Shown: piece by piece, positions 35,614 to 47,792 of the stretch | Position numbering within the stretch: the stretch's first letter is position 1 | Layout: each line of letters starts with the position of its first letter | Assembly (NCBI GenBank): GCA_029931535.1 | Contig: JAQPZY010001495.1 | Span: 1,338,001-1,402,000 of the forward strand | DNA: 64,000 bases | Reading direction: 5' to 3' | From: Margaritifera margaritifera | Lineage: Eukaryota; Mollusca; Bivalvia; Unionida; Margaritiferidae | The notes under the pieces: generated by a model | Databases searched by the model: none | Told to the model about the DNA's origin: nothing | Seen by the model: only the letters and a program-made list of their open reading frames with translations | Position numbers and translations under genes: made by a program

Positions 35614-36039
35614 ACTAACGAACGTGGTTTTCTAGAACAAATATGGTGTGCTGCATATGGATATAACCAAAACAGTGATGATGGAACAAAAGGGTTGTTT
35701 CTTTTCCGTTTTTCTGAAAGATCCTGTTTACCATAAAAGTGGATTGAAGTAGTGGGATTGAATCGTGCCAGGGATGGGAAAGTTGTCCCATTTGTGCCAA
35801 TAGCAACATCCTGTTTATGTACAAGACATTTTGAGGGCAGTTGCTTTTTTACATCCTCCTTACGAGATGATATCCATTGGGGTACAAACAAAATTTAATA
35901 TGTTAAAGACAGCAGTGCCCACCATATTTCTGGAGACTGCGGAATACAATAAGAAATCCCTTCTATCACCCGAGAAGTTTGGACCTCCTTATCTTTTAGA
36001 AAGCTCTGTGGCGCTTATGAGAAGAGAGATTGAAAGAGC
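35614..36039 (+). pseudogene. decayed THAP-domain exon
   Basis: One frame reads WCAAYGYNQ, LFLFRFSERSC, an in-frame TAA at 35734-35736 where an arginine normally precedes KWIEVVG, and then a Cys-x2-His end CLCTRHF. This is the order of a THAP zinc-finger domain (C2CH). The second zinc-binding cysteine is tyrosine (GYN where GCN is usual), and the frame shifts near 35893 before MLKTAVPTIFLE, the AVPTIF linker that commonly follows THAP domains. A donor-like GC|GTAAGT ends the exon at 36039/36040. A possible next exon at 36941-37120 follows a good acceptor (GATTTGCAG) and reads TVDELLEKLDVQMAEGRQ, but the phases do not match. THAP domains bind DNA in transposases and domesticated genes. This copy looks inactive. 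Confidence 0.68.
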
Positions 36040-36252
36040 GTAAGTAAAATATACCAGATAATAATGATACAGTACTTTTAGTGCAAATATGAAGTATTAA
36101 TGTGCAAAAACAAATTCATAATGCTTTTTGAATGTCTAGAGTGTAAACTATGATCAAATTATGTTTAGCATTATTATAACCAATATGAGATCAAAACGAC
36201 TTTTAAAAAATAGCAATGAAGTATTACTCTGGAACATGTATATCATTATAGG

Positions 36253-36392
36253 CAGGGTCGTCGTAAGAGGCGGACGATACGGGCCCGGGGCACCGTTGCA
36301 TGTAGTTTGTGGTATCTTTTCCGAATAGGGGCGCAAAAAGGGCCGCTCGTATGGGGCACCGTTTTGTCCAGCGGAATCTTGAGACGGCCCTG
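36253..36392. mobile_element. 140-bp hAT-type MITE with a perfect 8-bp target duplication
   Basis: The element begins CAGGGTCGTC and ends GACGGCCCTG, an inverted pair of the CAGGG type seen in hAT transposons. It is flanked on both sides by the identical octamer ATTATAGG (36245-36252 and 36393-36400). It is too short to code. The exact duplication indicates a fairly recent insertion, into what may be an intron of the THAP gene. Confidence 0.9.
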
Positions 36393-36420
36393 ATTATAGG
36401 TATACAAGTCTGTATAGAAT

Positions 36421-36424
<4 letters not shown>

Positions 36425-36461
<37 letters not shown>
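36425..36461. repeat. (AG)n microsatellite
   Basis: An AG run of about 37 bp shortly after the hAT MITE. Confidence 0.95.
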
Positions 36462-36466
<5 letters not shown>

Positions 36467-37794
36467 CTATTTGAATGGTGAGGTATCATGCTAAAAGCAG
36501 TTATTTTTAAAAATTTAAAGAGCTGGTGCAGTCTTTCTGGTAATATCAAGGCTTTCATGGGTTGTAAAGGCATGGCCTGTCAGAATTTCAGACTACAATG
36601 TTTGAAGTATTAATATGAAATTTAAGTGAAATATATTTAAAGGAATAGATAACTCCAGAGGGAAATGTGTCCAGTTTCATTTTACTATATCTGCTTGATA
36701 TTACATGCAAATGGGGTGAAAAAAGAGGACCCTTTACATAATAACTGCAATAGCTAGCCCCCCCCCCCCGAAAAAAAAGAAACCAATTGGGACCAATGAC
36801 TCTGCAATACACCTTATGTCAGTATTCATAGAAGAGTAAAATTAATGTTTGACTGACTTTGGTTAAATAATCAGAAAGATCATTTTTCATATAGTGCTCA
36901 ATAAACGGGGCTCAATATCATTTTTAATTTTGATTTGCAGACTGTTGATGAACTGCTGGAAAAGCTTGATGTCCAAATGGCTGAGGGAAGGCAACACATA
37001 GAGGATCAGCTTTGCCACCAGGAACACACAAGTCAGACCCTTATGAACTATCATATCAGCATTGATTTTCCATCATTCATCATCAAACCATGTGTCCTGA
37101 GACTCCCAAACAACAGAGATAAAAAAAAGAACAACAATACAGTTAAGTTTTATTTCATATCTTTTTCTTTTTAGAACTGTTCAGTTTGGAAAGAAAACTT
37201 AACCACGCAAATTCTATTATTCCAGGCTGGAAATGTCATACCTGCTGGGTACAAGATGGATAAAATAATCTAATGCTGTTGCATTTTGTTCAGAAAAGTT
37301 TTAAAATTACAAGACTCCGCTTTGATTGAAACTTGATTTTCTGAGTACAAGGCAATACTGATAATTTATTTTCCTTTAATTACTTCTGCAATGTTTCTAA
37401 GATAATACTTATGTATTGACAAACATGTATCAAGATTTGAATAAAAAGTGAATAGTTCCAATCAATTCTGCTTAATGGTCTTCCTGAAGAAAAGACCCAC
37501 ATATTTATACAAACTGTATAACATCAGAGATTTGATCACTTTTTTCGCATATTAAGCACTAGACTTTCCACAAGAAAAATCCTGAGAATAGTGACACTAA
37601 TGTTGATGTAAACTTGAATTTAATACAAGTAGATATTCATCACTGTTCATGGGTTTGATCATTTTCTTCCAAACTGGTATGAATAGACACACAGTGAACA
37701 AGGAATCTGTACAATATCATTTAAAAACTTGAGGATTGAAACAAATGTATGTGTTGATCATGTTTCTACGGTATAGTCTGAACTCGGTATTACA

Positions 37795-38190
37795 TACACA
37801 AATGATAAAAAAGTTAAAATAACTAAGAACTAAATCTTGAATTACACTTTTTATTTCAATATTCACAGGTAAAACACTTTCAAATCTTGAATGACACAAA
37901 TGATGAAAAAGTTAACATGACTAAGAACTAACTCTTGAATGACACTTTTTATTTCAATATTCACAGGTGAAACACTTTCAAATCTTGAATGACACAAATG
38001 ATAAAAAAAGTTAAAATAACTAAGAACTAACAATTCTTGAATGAAACTATTTATTTTGAATACATACAGGTTAGACACCTCCAAATCTTGAATGACACAG
38101 ATGATAAAAAAGTTAACATGGCTAAGAACTCAATCTTGAAAGACACTATTTATTTTGTATATGCACAGTTTAGACACTTTCAAAATTCAT
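37795..38190. repeat. 98-bp tandem repeat, four copies
   Basis: Units start at GATAAAAAAGTTA-like points near 37804, 37902, 37999 and 38101. Each contains CTAAGAACTAA, TCTTGAATGACAC, TTTTATTTC and CACTTTCAAATCTTGAATGA. The sequence before it, 37200-37790, shows no recognisable feature. Confidence 0.88.
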
Positions 38191-38243
38191 AATTTGTTAT
38201 CGTTTATCCTTCTTTTCTCGGTTGCACTTGGCAGCTCTAGATA

Positions 38244-39974
38244 CCGTATTTGCCGGCCTATAAGTCGATGTGGAGTATAAGTCGAATTAGCTAATTTCGT
38301 CAATTTTCAATCCTTCATCTATATATAAGTCGATGCGGAGTATAAGACGAAGCCAGATCAACACCTTGGCTTCGTCACTTTCGCTAGTAACTTCCGGTTT
38401 CATGAATATTAATGGTATCACTATGCTATTTCAGATTAATTGGGAAAATAATTAAGATGGTCTGTACACGTATTATTTATAGGTATTATTTATTGGTACA
38501 TTGTACGCAATGATATGAACTCCTGTTGTCAAAAAATAAGTACAGCTTGTATTCTTAGAGCAACAGTAACCTCATTATCAAATTATATGTACAATAAAAA
38601 CTAAAAGAACTCGATTAAGACTTGTTGTTTTTAGTGAATGCATGTATGTGTGTCTGTGAGAGAGAGAGAGAGAGAGGATGAAACAACGCTATGTCAGTGT
38701 GTAAGAACGTATGCATTCAGAGCAGTTTTTAATTGTAGCTTTTGGAGAGAGAGAGAGGTTACAGGACGATTGTAATATGTATTGTTGAGTTACCTGATGA
38801 TTGTGATCTTACTCATGTACAGGAGCATTACTGTATTGCATTATCAATTAATATCTCTGAATAAACAGTTCATTCTTGTTTTTATATCCATTATCACAAA
38901 GAACCAACTGGCTTTGCAGTGTTATTTACATTCCAATTAAATATGCCTACAGCTTTGGCCAGGTCATTCCAGTTGACACCTGCAGTAGATGTGATCAAAT
39001 TAGTGAGGCTAACAATAGGGAAATGAGGCTACCCATAGGGTATTGTAATCGATCCTGTAAAGCATGTTAATGATTGCAGGACTGTGTAATGACCTGTAAT
39101 GCCAGATGCTTGCTCATGTAAGTTTCTCAACCAGTGACATATTTTGATCTTGCCGACAGAAGCGTCAGAGCTTTGAATTCATGATCAAAGATCAAACCAA
39201 AATGCCGCCTAACTACAGGAAGTGTACATGCACTTACTGATAAAGGGTAATTTCATTTCGTGGGAATATAGAGTTCATTGTATTTGCAACAACAAAAAAC
39301 AACACAGTATGCTAAATTGTCATCTTGGGATTTAAACTAAATGGAGTCAATATGAATATAAATATTGTGAATATTTAAATATAAATTATGTATCTTTGAA
39401 ACTGAAGGAGTATGGTATGCATTGTTTTAATTTCCAGTGACTATTTCATTACTGTTTTCTCTCTTTGACAAAAGCTTCAGCTAAAAGGGGTCAGTAAGGT
39501 ACATTAAGCAAAATAGCATGAACAAGGGCTGAAATCTGTCTGTCTGTCTCTTTTATTTCATTCACAAGATGCAATAAGAAAAATGTGCGATGGAATACCC
39601 ATGCCCATGTCATGGTTATCCATTTTCTAACTTGTCTATTCTACTACACACATATGTAAGCAAACTTAAACAACATATATTACTAGTGCATGCTGCTTTA
39701 GCGCAATTACGTCTGATGCACGTGAATTTAATACTGACAATCACGTAAATATTTCGGAATCCTTCTCCATGTCGGGTCCTATATTTTTTCGCACATGATC
39801 TCTTCCCAAAAATGATAATTATTTTTTGTACACTATACTTTTCGAACTTTGATTTTTTTTTTTTATGGTAAAGCAATTTCAATGACATAATTCATATATA
39901 AGTCGATTCGGAGTATAAGACGAAGCCCAGACTTCCAAGTCAAAAAGTATCGACTTACAGGCCGGCAAATATGG
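38244..39974. mobile_element. TA-flanked terminal-inverted-repeat element
   Basis: The left end, CCGTATTTGCCGGCCTATAA followed by GTCGATG, is inverted at the right end (TTACAGGCCGGCAAATATGG). Both ends adjoin TA. Subterminal GGAGTATAAG(T/A)CGA repeats occur near both ends (38271, 38336 and about 39909). The interior has no long frame, only AG runs and short AT-rich stretches. TA target duplication suggests a Tc1/mariner-type or related non-autonomous element. The family is not certain. Confidence 0.62.
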
Positions 39975-40099
39975 TACATGCTGCAATGCAGAGTCCAGGC
40001 TGTAAACAAAGATGGGCAGATGAGGTTTAAAATGCCATATCCAAAATACAAAGCTGGTCACTATGTACTGAAGGTGGTGAAATATGATTGTTCCTATTG

Positions 40100-43000
40100 T
40101 TAGTGTTTAAATACAAACAGTATGTACTCAAGCAGTTAAAGATTCATAGTTGTTCATCATTTTCCGGTAACTGCTTGACTAACAATTTATAATCATGCAA
40201 CTATTGTACACAAAGTCAGTACAAAAGCAGAAATCTTTCTGTGATGAACAATCACTTCTCCAAAGAAATACTACTATATGTTTCATGATATACAGTGTTC
40301 TCCATAGGATTTTGAAAGTTGCAGTCCATGACTTCTTCCTTGAAACAAAGCTGTAGTTCCAGCCCTAAAACTAGGAGTCCCAATAACGATACTTTTTTTC
40401 CGTGCAGAACATTATGTATGTATTGTTGTGATATTGTTGAATAGCAGGACATCCATTTTGTTTCTGAAAGAGAATAAATGAATCATAAATTCAGGTTTAC
40501 GTCTTTTACTCTCCAACCTCTCATCTTCATGACAGGTGAAAAACCCTAAAATTGTTCATGTGTTACATGCATGTGCCTTTGTACAATGATTGCATTTTTC
40601 AAGTTTGTACAAACAAAAGAAATATTTGAAAATGTCGCTGTGTATGGACAAGACCAGGACAAGATATCTACCAAGTTTCATTAACGTAACCTATAAATTT
40701 GACATATAAATAAATACTTAAAGTGTAAAATATTAAATAGCATAATAACAGACAAATTCAATGAGCATCAAAAACATATTAAAAGTATATATCATGGGAA
40801 AAAAACAATATCTGAAGGATTATAATATTTTTTTTTTGTAAATTTAATATTTTAACTTTCAGTATAATAAGAAACTTGGATCAAACTGGAGTTGTGTCAT
40901 CAACTGCATACATAACATAATGACATCGTAAGAATGATGAAATTGTATCAAAAAGAAATATTTTTATTTTTATAAAGCTTTCAAACCAGTTTATGTTTTA
41001 AAACAATAAAGTAATTGAGATATAAAAATGTTACCTGAAGCTCAATTAATCAATTTGTTGAACTGGTTCAGTGGATGGCCTTCTTTATCTAGGTAGAACA
41101 TAGTTCTGATTTGGGCCTCTTTGCACTCATCAGGGTTTCTATTTCCCTATTTTCTCTTTCTATTTCTCTTTGCTATTTCTGAATCACATTTTCGACAACA
41201 GTTGGCACAGTAGTTTCCTTAGCCTGATGCCCTTGACTGGCAAATAAATGATCCTTTGAGACTTCATGCCAAGCAAATGTTGAACTTTGCAAGTTCAGTG
41301 TTCCTTGGGTTGCCATTGCATTTTTCCTTCCACAGTTGTGACACAATGTGCATAAATGTGATAATGTTCCATAGTTTTCTCATTTTTGGCCCATGGGAAT
41401 GTCCTATTCCTTGATTCATTCTGTGAATCTCTCAGTCGCTTTGGAGTTCTGTTTTCTTTATCAACACTAGACATATCTACTAATTTCTGTCGACCAGTCT
41501 TGCAAGAATCCAGCTCATCTGTAGCACAGGGGCTTGTATCGTTGTTAGCCCTTGTGATCTGTAGCCTTGCGCTTGGCACCAAAGAAATTATGTAGTGATC
41601 AGAAAAGTACACATACGAGTACACTCAAAAACAAAAGTATATCTGCGCATGACACCAAAAAACAGCTGATTTTATGACGATTTTTGACAGTCAACATAGG
41701 AGCTCATATTCCTCCGATAAACATAACAAGTCCAAAAGCTTGGTACTAATTTTCTAAATTCAGTGCACATAAAATGCAAGTGTTCCTAATATTGCGTAAG
41801 GATTTATAATATGATGGATTAAAACTGTGCTGAGTGATGTTTATCAAAGTGAGGTGTCAAAGCTTACACACATGTAATTTGTCTTTTGATCAAAATGATC
41901 ACATGGCACCGACAGTAAACAGGTGTCTTAATCTCCGTGTGTGCTAAGTTTTTACCTATGCAGCTTCACCTAATCACATTACAATCACTTGCAAGTTTGG
42001 TTGATAGCTCGCACACTACATGATTAATACTTGCTTTATATAAATGGATCTAATAAACGAGAATTTCGCCAACATAAAACTTCGTACAGAGAACTCACCT
42101 CTTGGAATTTTCATGCGTTCAAAATGAAAAGTATGCGTACTTTTACGCCGATTTCGGCATCCCGAAGAAACCAGATATAATTGTAATTATCATCATCATA
42201 ATCAATTGTACATGCATTATCAATATTATTATTTTGTAATATAAATAAATAACATTCTAAGTAAAACAGGAATTCTTGGGTTAATTGTATCATAATGTTT
42301 AAAATTCATGATTATAATGTTTGAAAGATAAAGAGTAAGAATTGCTATGCTCAAAGTGGCATACTATACATAGTTACCATATAAATTTTACATAATACAC
42401 TGTACTCGACACAGCAGTCCTGCTGATCTCAAATAAAATTGGTATTGATGTCTAGACTGCTAGTGGATCAAATTATTGTGATAAATTCCAAAGTTCACGT
42501 TTTAACAAAAAAGTTACACAGCTGTATATGCAGTGCTGTAATGAGATTTTGTACAGAATCCCTTCTCTAATGTCACTGCGTCATGTGAATGAGTGCCTCA
42601 TTAAAGTTGGGTAATTCTACTGCGTGAAGTAAAGCCACTATTTTTCACATTTACAGTGGATTTAGGTACAAGTAGCATTGGATGGCTTTGTTAATACATG
42701 TACATATTTATGTTAGCACCAACACATAACAATTTAAAAACCTTGATAGAAACCCTTTTAAAGTTCTACGTGTTTTGTTTTCAACAGTCACAAAATTATA
42801 TGGGTTATGAACTAGCAGAAAGTGTTTTCAGTTACCCCCTCCCCCCCCCTTTTTTTTGTCTGAACATCAGATAGAAATAATGAAAGGACAAGTGACAAAA
42901 TTGCTCTTTATTCCTGTACACGTTTTATCTGCTACTGCTGATAATCTGATTTTTCAATACGACTTTTTTAAAATTTGTATTAGATGGACATGTTATGACT

Positions 43001-43290
43001 ATCTTTTTATCTTAAGTTCATTGAGAGCACTACACTCAGCTTAGAGCCTTTCATTACTGAATATACAACGGATGAAAAACGTATAATATATCATCATTTA
43101 TTTGTTTTGAATGTTTTACTGAAAAATGTAATTATTATTGTCTGACTGAATAAATAAAATATATCACAACATTGTTTTACATTTGTTTTCTTTAAATTAT
43201 TTTTTTATTTTTTAAAAATAAATTTGCTGCTCAAGTGAAGTTACAGGAGCAATGTGAAAGGGGCTAGCCACTCCACAGCTGAATTTTAAA
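40100..43290. other. 3.2 kb with no gene I can support
   Basis: The minus strand at 41295-41640 has a 109-residue frame (rich in K, R, D, N, with SVDKENRTPKRLRDSQNES) and a possible acceptor before it. Continuing the other frame gives CHNCGRKN and a charged helical stretch ending with stops near 41050. It could be an exon of a transposon or of the minus-strand P2X7-like gene, but I recognise no family. The rest is AT-rich and featureless. Confidence 0.35.
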
Positions 43291-43304
43291 ACAACTACAC
43301 TTAC

Positions 43305-43523
43305 TCATGTATTGGTTCTTCATCACCTATGAACCCATTTGCCTGTATAAATTCATACAAGGAGACTTCTAAGACATTTGGGTTGAAGCAATTTCCCAGA
43401 AACCCGTCATGCTGAGCAATGCAGTCAGGAACCGAGTCCAGCTTACTCTGCAATTCCACATAATGTTTACAGCACATTCACTCTAACTCTGTCTCTATGG
43501 GACAAGAGTTGTTACGCAAACAC
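43305..43523 (-). pseudogene. P2X7-ballast-like exon (second exon)
   Basis: On the minus strand an acceptor GCGTTTAG precedes 43523 and a donor ATGA|GTAAGT follows 43305. The frame reads CLRNNSCPIETELE, a TGA (43480-43478), MCCKHYVELQSKLDS, then DCIAQHDGFLGNCFNPNVLE and IQANGFIGDEEPIHE. The cysteine spacing matches the zinc-binding region of P2X7 C-terminal (ballast) domains that occur alone in many invertebrate proteins, where a CxCC cluster follows a TEE-like stretch and a CIxxH motif lies downstream. The TGA stands exactly where the first cysteine of CxCC is expected. It continues the exon at 58604-58831, joined with one base too many. It is probably a pseudogene. The following exon, expected to contain YRQF..W, was not found. 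Confidence 0.6.
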
Positions 43524-44247
43524 CTAAACGCAAATTATTTTTTTTACATATATGCCAGATAACAAAAAGTACACTGTACTATAGCGTAAGAAAGTAGTAA
43601 TACTTTTGGCTAATCAGGCCATAATGCATATACTTTAGGTGGAAAGTAATGCAAAAACTAAATAGATTTTTTTGAAAAAAGAGGAGTGTTTCAGTGGGAG
43701 CTAATGAATTTTGCAACATGTGAAAAAGTCTACTTGAAGGTAACATGGGTATTCTATTCATGCAAGACAATTTACAGGTGGGCACTTTTTGGAAAAAAGG
43801 GATATTTTTTTTCCACAATAAGAATACTTAATACCTATGATAAAACATTGAATGCAATCCTTTATCCTGCATTTTAAAAAGTGACATATAAGTGAATAAA
43901 TATTTTTTGAAAAATTCAGTCTGAAGAAGGCATTTTGATGATCAGGATCTTAAAGCAGCAATGTCTGTAATTTTTTTTATTTTTTAAATAGTACAGGTCA
44001 TTAAATGAATTTAATATACCAGCTTATCACCCGAAATAATGCACAGAAATACGAGGTTTATCCAGATTCAATCAATTAACTGCAAAACAAATGAGAACAT
44101 TATTTAGAGGCAGGGACCGCTTTAATTGAAGAATTGAGGTCATGAAGTAGTACATAAAATTCACATGACCACATGTACTGCTATGTCATCTCCATATAGT
44201 AGGTGGGTTAGAAGTCACGTGGTAGCAATTTTAATATAAAAACAAAA

Positions 44248-44400
44248 ATGGCTGACATACCGCAGAGTAAAAAATGCAAAGGACACTCATGTTGTTTGTC
44301 ACTTTTCAGAAAGAAACGTCAAAGAGCTGCCACAGAAACCAAACTGAACCTATTCCTGGAAAGAACTGATGGAGTAGTTAGGACTCTCAACCGACACTGA
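44248..44400 (+). CDS. short ORF at the 5' end of the Kolobok-type element
   Basis: Fifty residues starting MADIPQSKKCKGHSCCLSLF, then a basic segment (RKKRQRAATETK) and LNLFLERTDGVV before a stop. It lies 300 bp inside the left terminal repeat in the same orientation as the transposase exons. A GTAAGC donor lies at 44425, 25 bases after the stop, so the frame may once have continued through it. I do not recognise a domain. It could be the decayed first exon of the transposase. Confidence 0.3.
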   Translation: MADIPQSKKCKGHSCCLSLFRKKRQRAATETKLNLFLERTDGVVRTLNRH

Positions 44401-44922
44401 AGTGGCCAAGTTGTTGTTGGACAGGTAAGCCCATGTAAGTTTTTATTCACTTGTCATAGAAATCTACTGTACCGTATAGTTCCAATGGTTGATTGTTAGT
44501 TTTTATATTTTTTACTTCAACTGGGAAAGGGATTTGATTAACTTTGAAAGATTAAAAACAAACTTACACAGTTGGCTAAATCAATATTTAGGTAGTGATG
44601 GCATATGTTTTTATGAGGGTGGTGGCAGGGTAGTGGAGTATTCATAGCATGCATGGAACGGTTATTTGTATCTGAATTCCTATCATGAAATAGGTTTAGT
44701 AAATTATATTAGAGAAATTAAATAAATATTCAACTGTTCTCAATATAGATAAAGTCTCTATCTGACCTAGGAAGAGTCTGGAAAGGTAAGAACTTAGTTA
44801 GCACATTCCTTGCACAATTACACAAAAACTGAGTAACCTATGAATTTTAAAGATGAAAAAGTTTGACACATGTTATTACACAATGAGCTCTTTGAAGTTG
44901 TACACATACATGCCCTGGGCTT

Positions 44923-45136
44923 AGGGATCATCCATAAAGGACGTCCGCAAAGATGGGGGGAGGGGGGGTTTGTTAAAATGCGGACAACTGCGGACAAGGG
45001 GGGAGGGGGTGTAAAGGACCTTGTGGACGTCCGCAAGCTAGTATTTTTTGTTATGATATTCTGTGTTGAACAGCTGCTTTAGGCCTACTGAATGTATTCC
45101 AGTATGTTTTGCGGACGTCCTTTATGGGTGATCCCC
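44923..45136. mobile_element. 213-bp MITE with GGACGTCCGC ends
   Basis: AGGGATCATCCATAAAGG followed by ACGTCCGCA (44923) is inverted as TGCGGACGTCC, TTTATGGGTGATCCCC (to 45136). The interior has poly-G tracts and further GGACGTCC motifs. A second, more decayed end of the same family (GTGGACGTCCTTTATGGACAACCCC, about 45461-45485) lies nearby with its own GGACGTCC copy at about 45379. The superfamily is not determined. Confidence 0.75.
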
Positions 45137-45665
45137 AAGTATAAATTATTTGTTAATTTCAATTTGTACGATTCGTGCCACAGAATATATATGAATGTGT
45201 TGGCTGACCATGCGACTGCAGAGCTAGTGCCTGAATACAGACTTTTTTAAAGATAGAACTTTCTGTTTATTTTTTTCATTGTTTTGAGCTACATGTAGTG
45301 ATGAGATCAGTGAGCGTTGTATTTTGAGAGCACCAGCTATTCCACTGCCAGACCATAGAGCAGTGTATAATGCTAGATGGGGACGTCCACAGCCGGGGGG
45401 GGGGGTAAGCCACATGCGGACAAGGGGAGAGGGGGGGGGGTAGGAAAACAGGTATTATCTGTGGACGTCCTTTATGGACAACCCCTTATAAACAAATATA
45501 CATATATTTTAATTTGCCATAACAATAAATGATATATTCCCTTCATTACTATTTTTTGGAACTTCATTTACATTATACACATTCCTAAAATATTGTTAGA
45601 CCTGCTAATCCATACAGCAGTCACCTACTAACAATGCTCAGGTTTAGAATGTTCATTTTTTTAAA

Positions 45666-46124
45666 TTAAGGGTCCTTTTCATCCCAACTGGTACATAAGG
45701 CTGCAACCATCTTCCGCCATCTGGGTCGGTCCTGAGCAATGGCTTGTACTTTGTCCCAGGAAAGTCCCATCTCTTCCAGGTCCGTCATCATTGTCCTTCG
45801 CCAGGTTGTCTTTGGCTGGCCATGGTTACGCTTCCCTGCTGGTGTCCCTCTGAGAGCTACCTTAGGTATCTGTTCTTGTGACATCCGCATTACGTGTCCG
45901 AGCCATTTGATTCTGCGCATCTTGACCTCCAGAGAAATGTTTTTACATCCAGTATTCTCATATAGGCTCACATTAGAGATCTTGTTTGGCCAGTAGATGT
46001 TGCAGATTTTATGGAAGCAGCCATTGTGGAATGAATTTACACTTCTCATGTCTGTCTTCACAACCCTCCAACACTTGGAGCCATATAAAAGTACCGACTT
46101 TATGCTGCTGTTCATTTGGTTCAT
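45666..46124 (-). pseudogene. RTE-like LINE, 5'-truncated C-terminal fragment
   Basis: A 152-residue minus-strand frame reads SVLLYGSKCWRVVKTDM, then ICNIYWPNKISNVSLYENTG, RRIKWLGHVMRMSQEQIPK, GKRNHGQPKTTWRRTMMTDL and WDKVQAIAQDRPRWRKMVAAL. These are the conserved C-terminal motifs (LLYGSETW, RWLGHVLRM, GRPKTTWRRxL, AQDRxRWR) of many RTE/BovB-like and related LINE proteins. The frame is intact to its stop (45668-45666), but everything upstream, including the RT active site, is missing. That is typical of a short 5'-truncated insertion. It lies antisense within the Kolobok-type region. Confidence 0.85.
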
Positions 46125-46754
46125 ACTTATTTACATATTTACAAGCATATGTATGTATGGGCTGTGTGTGTGTGTGTGTTTCTTTTCCAATGTATAATGG
46201 AAATCAATCATTGTAATGGAGCATATCAATAATCCTGGACCATCTTGTGTAATGCAGGCGAAAAACACCGCCATGTACTGATGTACAAGTTTCCATGGAT
46301 CATGTTACAATCTCATCTGCAGCAGTATAATTTTTTTTGGAAAACTTACATGTATACCAAGTGTTTCTGAAATTTCAGCAGCAGAATCTAATAAGTCATG
46401 GATGAAAATAATATATGTATCTCAGGTACATGCGACAGATTTGTCTCAAATGGAAATTTTAATTTTATTTTCCTATTTATTTTTTTATTATGTGTAATAA
46501 GCTTGCAAGTATTTAAAACAGTCAGGTATTTAAAACAATGTTATAAATTTTAGTCTTTAAAGCCAAGCATAAAGGTGCATGCTCTTACAAATATGATAAG
46601 TAGAAATGGTTTTTGCTCTTTTGCCGATATATACATGGCTGCTCATATACATCAGTCCATTGTTATAGCTTGTGTATGCCCGCTGGTTCTTATTGTAACA
46701 TAAATTTAATCTACACTAATGAAGATATATTAAATTGTTCTTCTCTCATTTTAG

Positions 46755-47737
46755 GTGATGGTCATATGGACAGTCCAAGTCATTGTGCCCAGTATTGCAG
46801 CTATACATTAATGGAGCTGCATACCAAGAAAGTTCTCTCAGTAGTCACCATGGAAAAGAGAATAGTGGATAATCATACAATCTACAAAAAGAATCTTGTG
46901 TGAAAAGCTTGAATGAGCTTCAGACCAAGTGTGACTAAAGTGGTTATGGATACTCATCCAGAAATTATAGCTTTAATGGGTATGACTATTTAAGTATTCA
47001 TCAGTATGCAAGGCTATTATGTAAATAATCCAAATTTATTTATTGTCACAACTGATTTTCACTCTTCATGATTGGATGACAACATAAGGAATATTTTGTC
47101 AAGTCATAATTGTCAATAATACCCACCAAAGAAAACTTTATTCACTCTAAATATCAATTCCAAATTGTACAAATAGCAACAATATGATACCTTCTGAAAT
47201 TCGCTCAGATCAGAAGTGACTAGTACCCGTTTCTTTATTTTGTTCACGAAGATGAAAAAGGTTTACTTACTACTTTTCAATACTTACTTAGATAGTATTT
47301 CATCAATCTCATTTCAACAAATGTTTTTTTCTCTCTCAGGGAGATCCTTCCCTGAAATAAAGCACTCACATGACATATGGCATGAAGCCAAACACCTGGG
47401 AAGGAGGATTATACAGGTAAAATCATTTAGTGTAATAATTGTTTTTATTTCCAGAAAAAGGCTACCCTCCCATACCTCCCAAAGAAAAAAATACCTTATG
47501 TAGGTGAATTTCACTTATTTTATTGGACAACATAAATTATATCAGCTTTACCAAAGGAAGAGGCATATAAATAGTTGTAAACAGTGTTATCAAAACTGAA
47601 GGGTGTTGAGAGTACATTTTATTGCTCCTCTGACTTGTCTTTCTTAAGGCTGTGAATGCTGCAAACTAAATCATGCCTTACATAATAAAATATGCAGTCA
47701 GTTGGATATAACATTCTGTGCAGGACTACTCAAAGAT

Positions 47738-47792
<55 letters not shown>

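Noticed and set aside
35604..35891. Minus-strand 95-residue frame
   Set aside because: It is antisense to the THAP exon, which explains the openness better.
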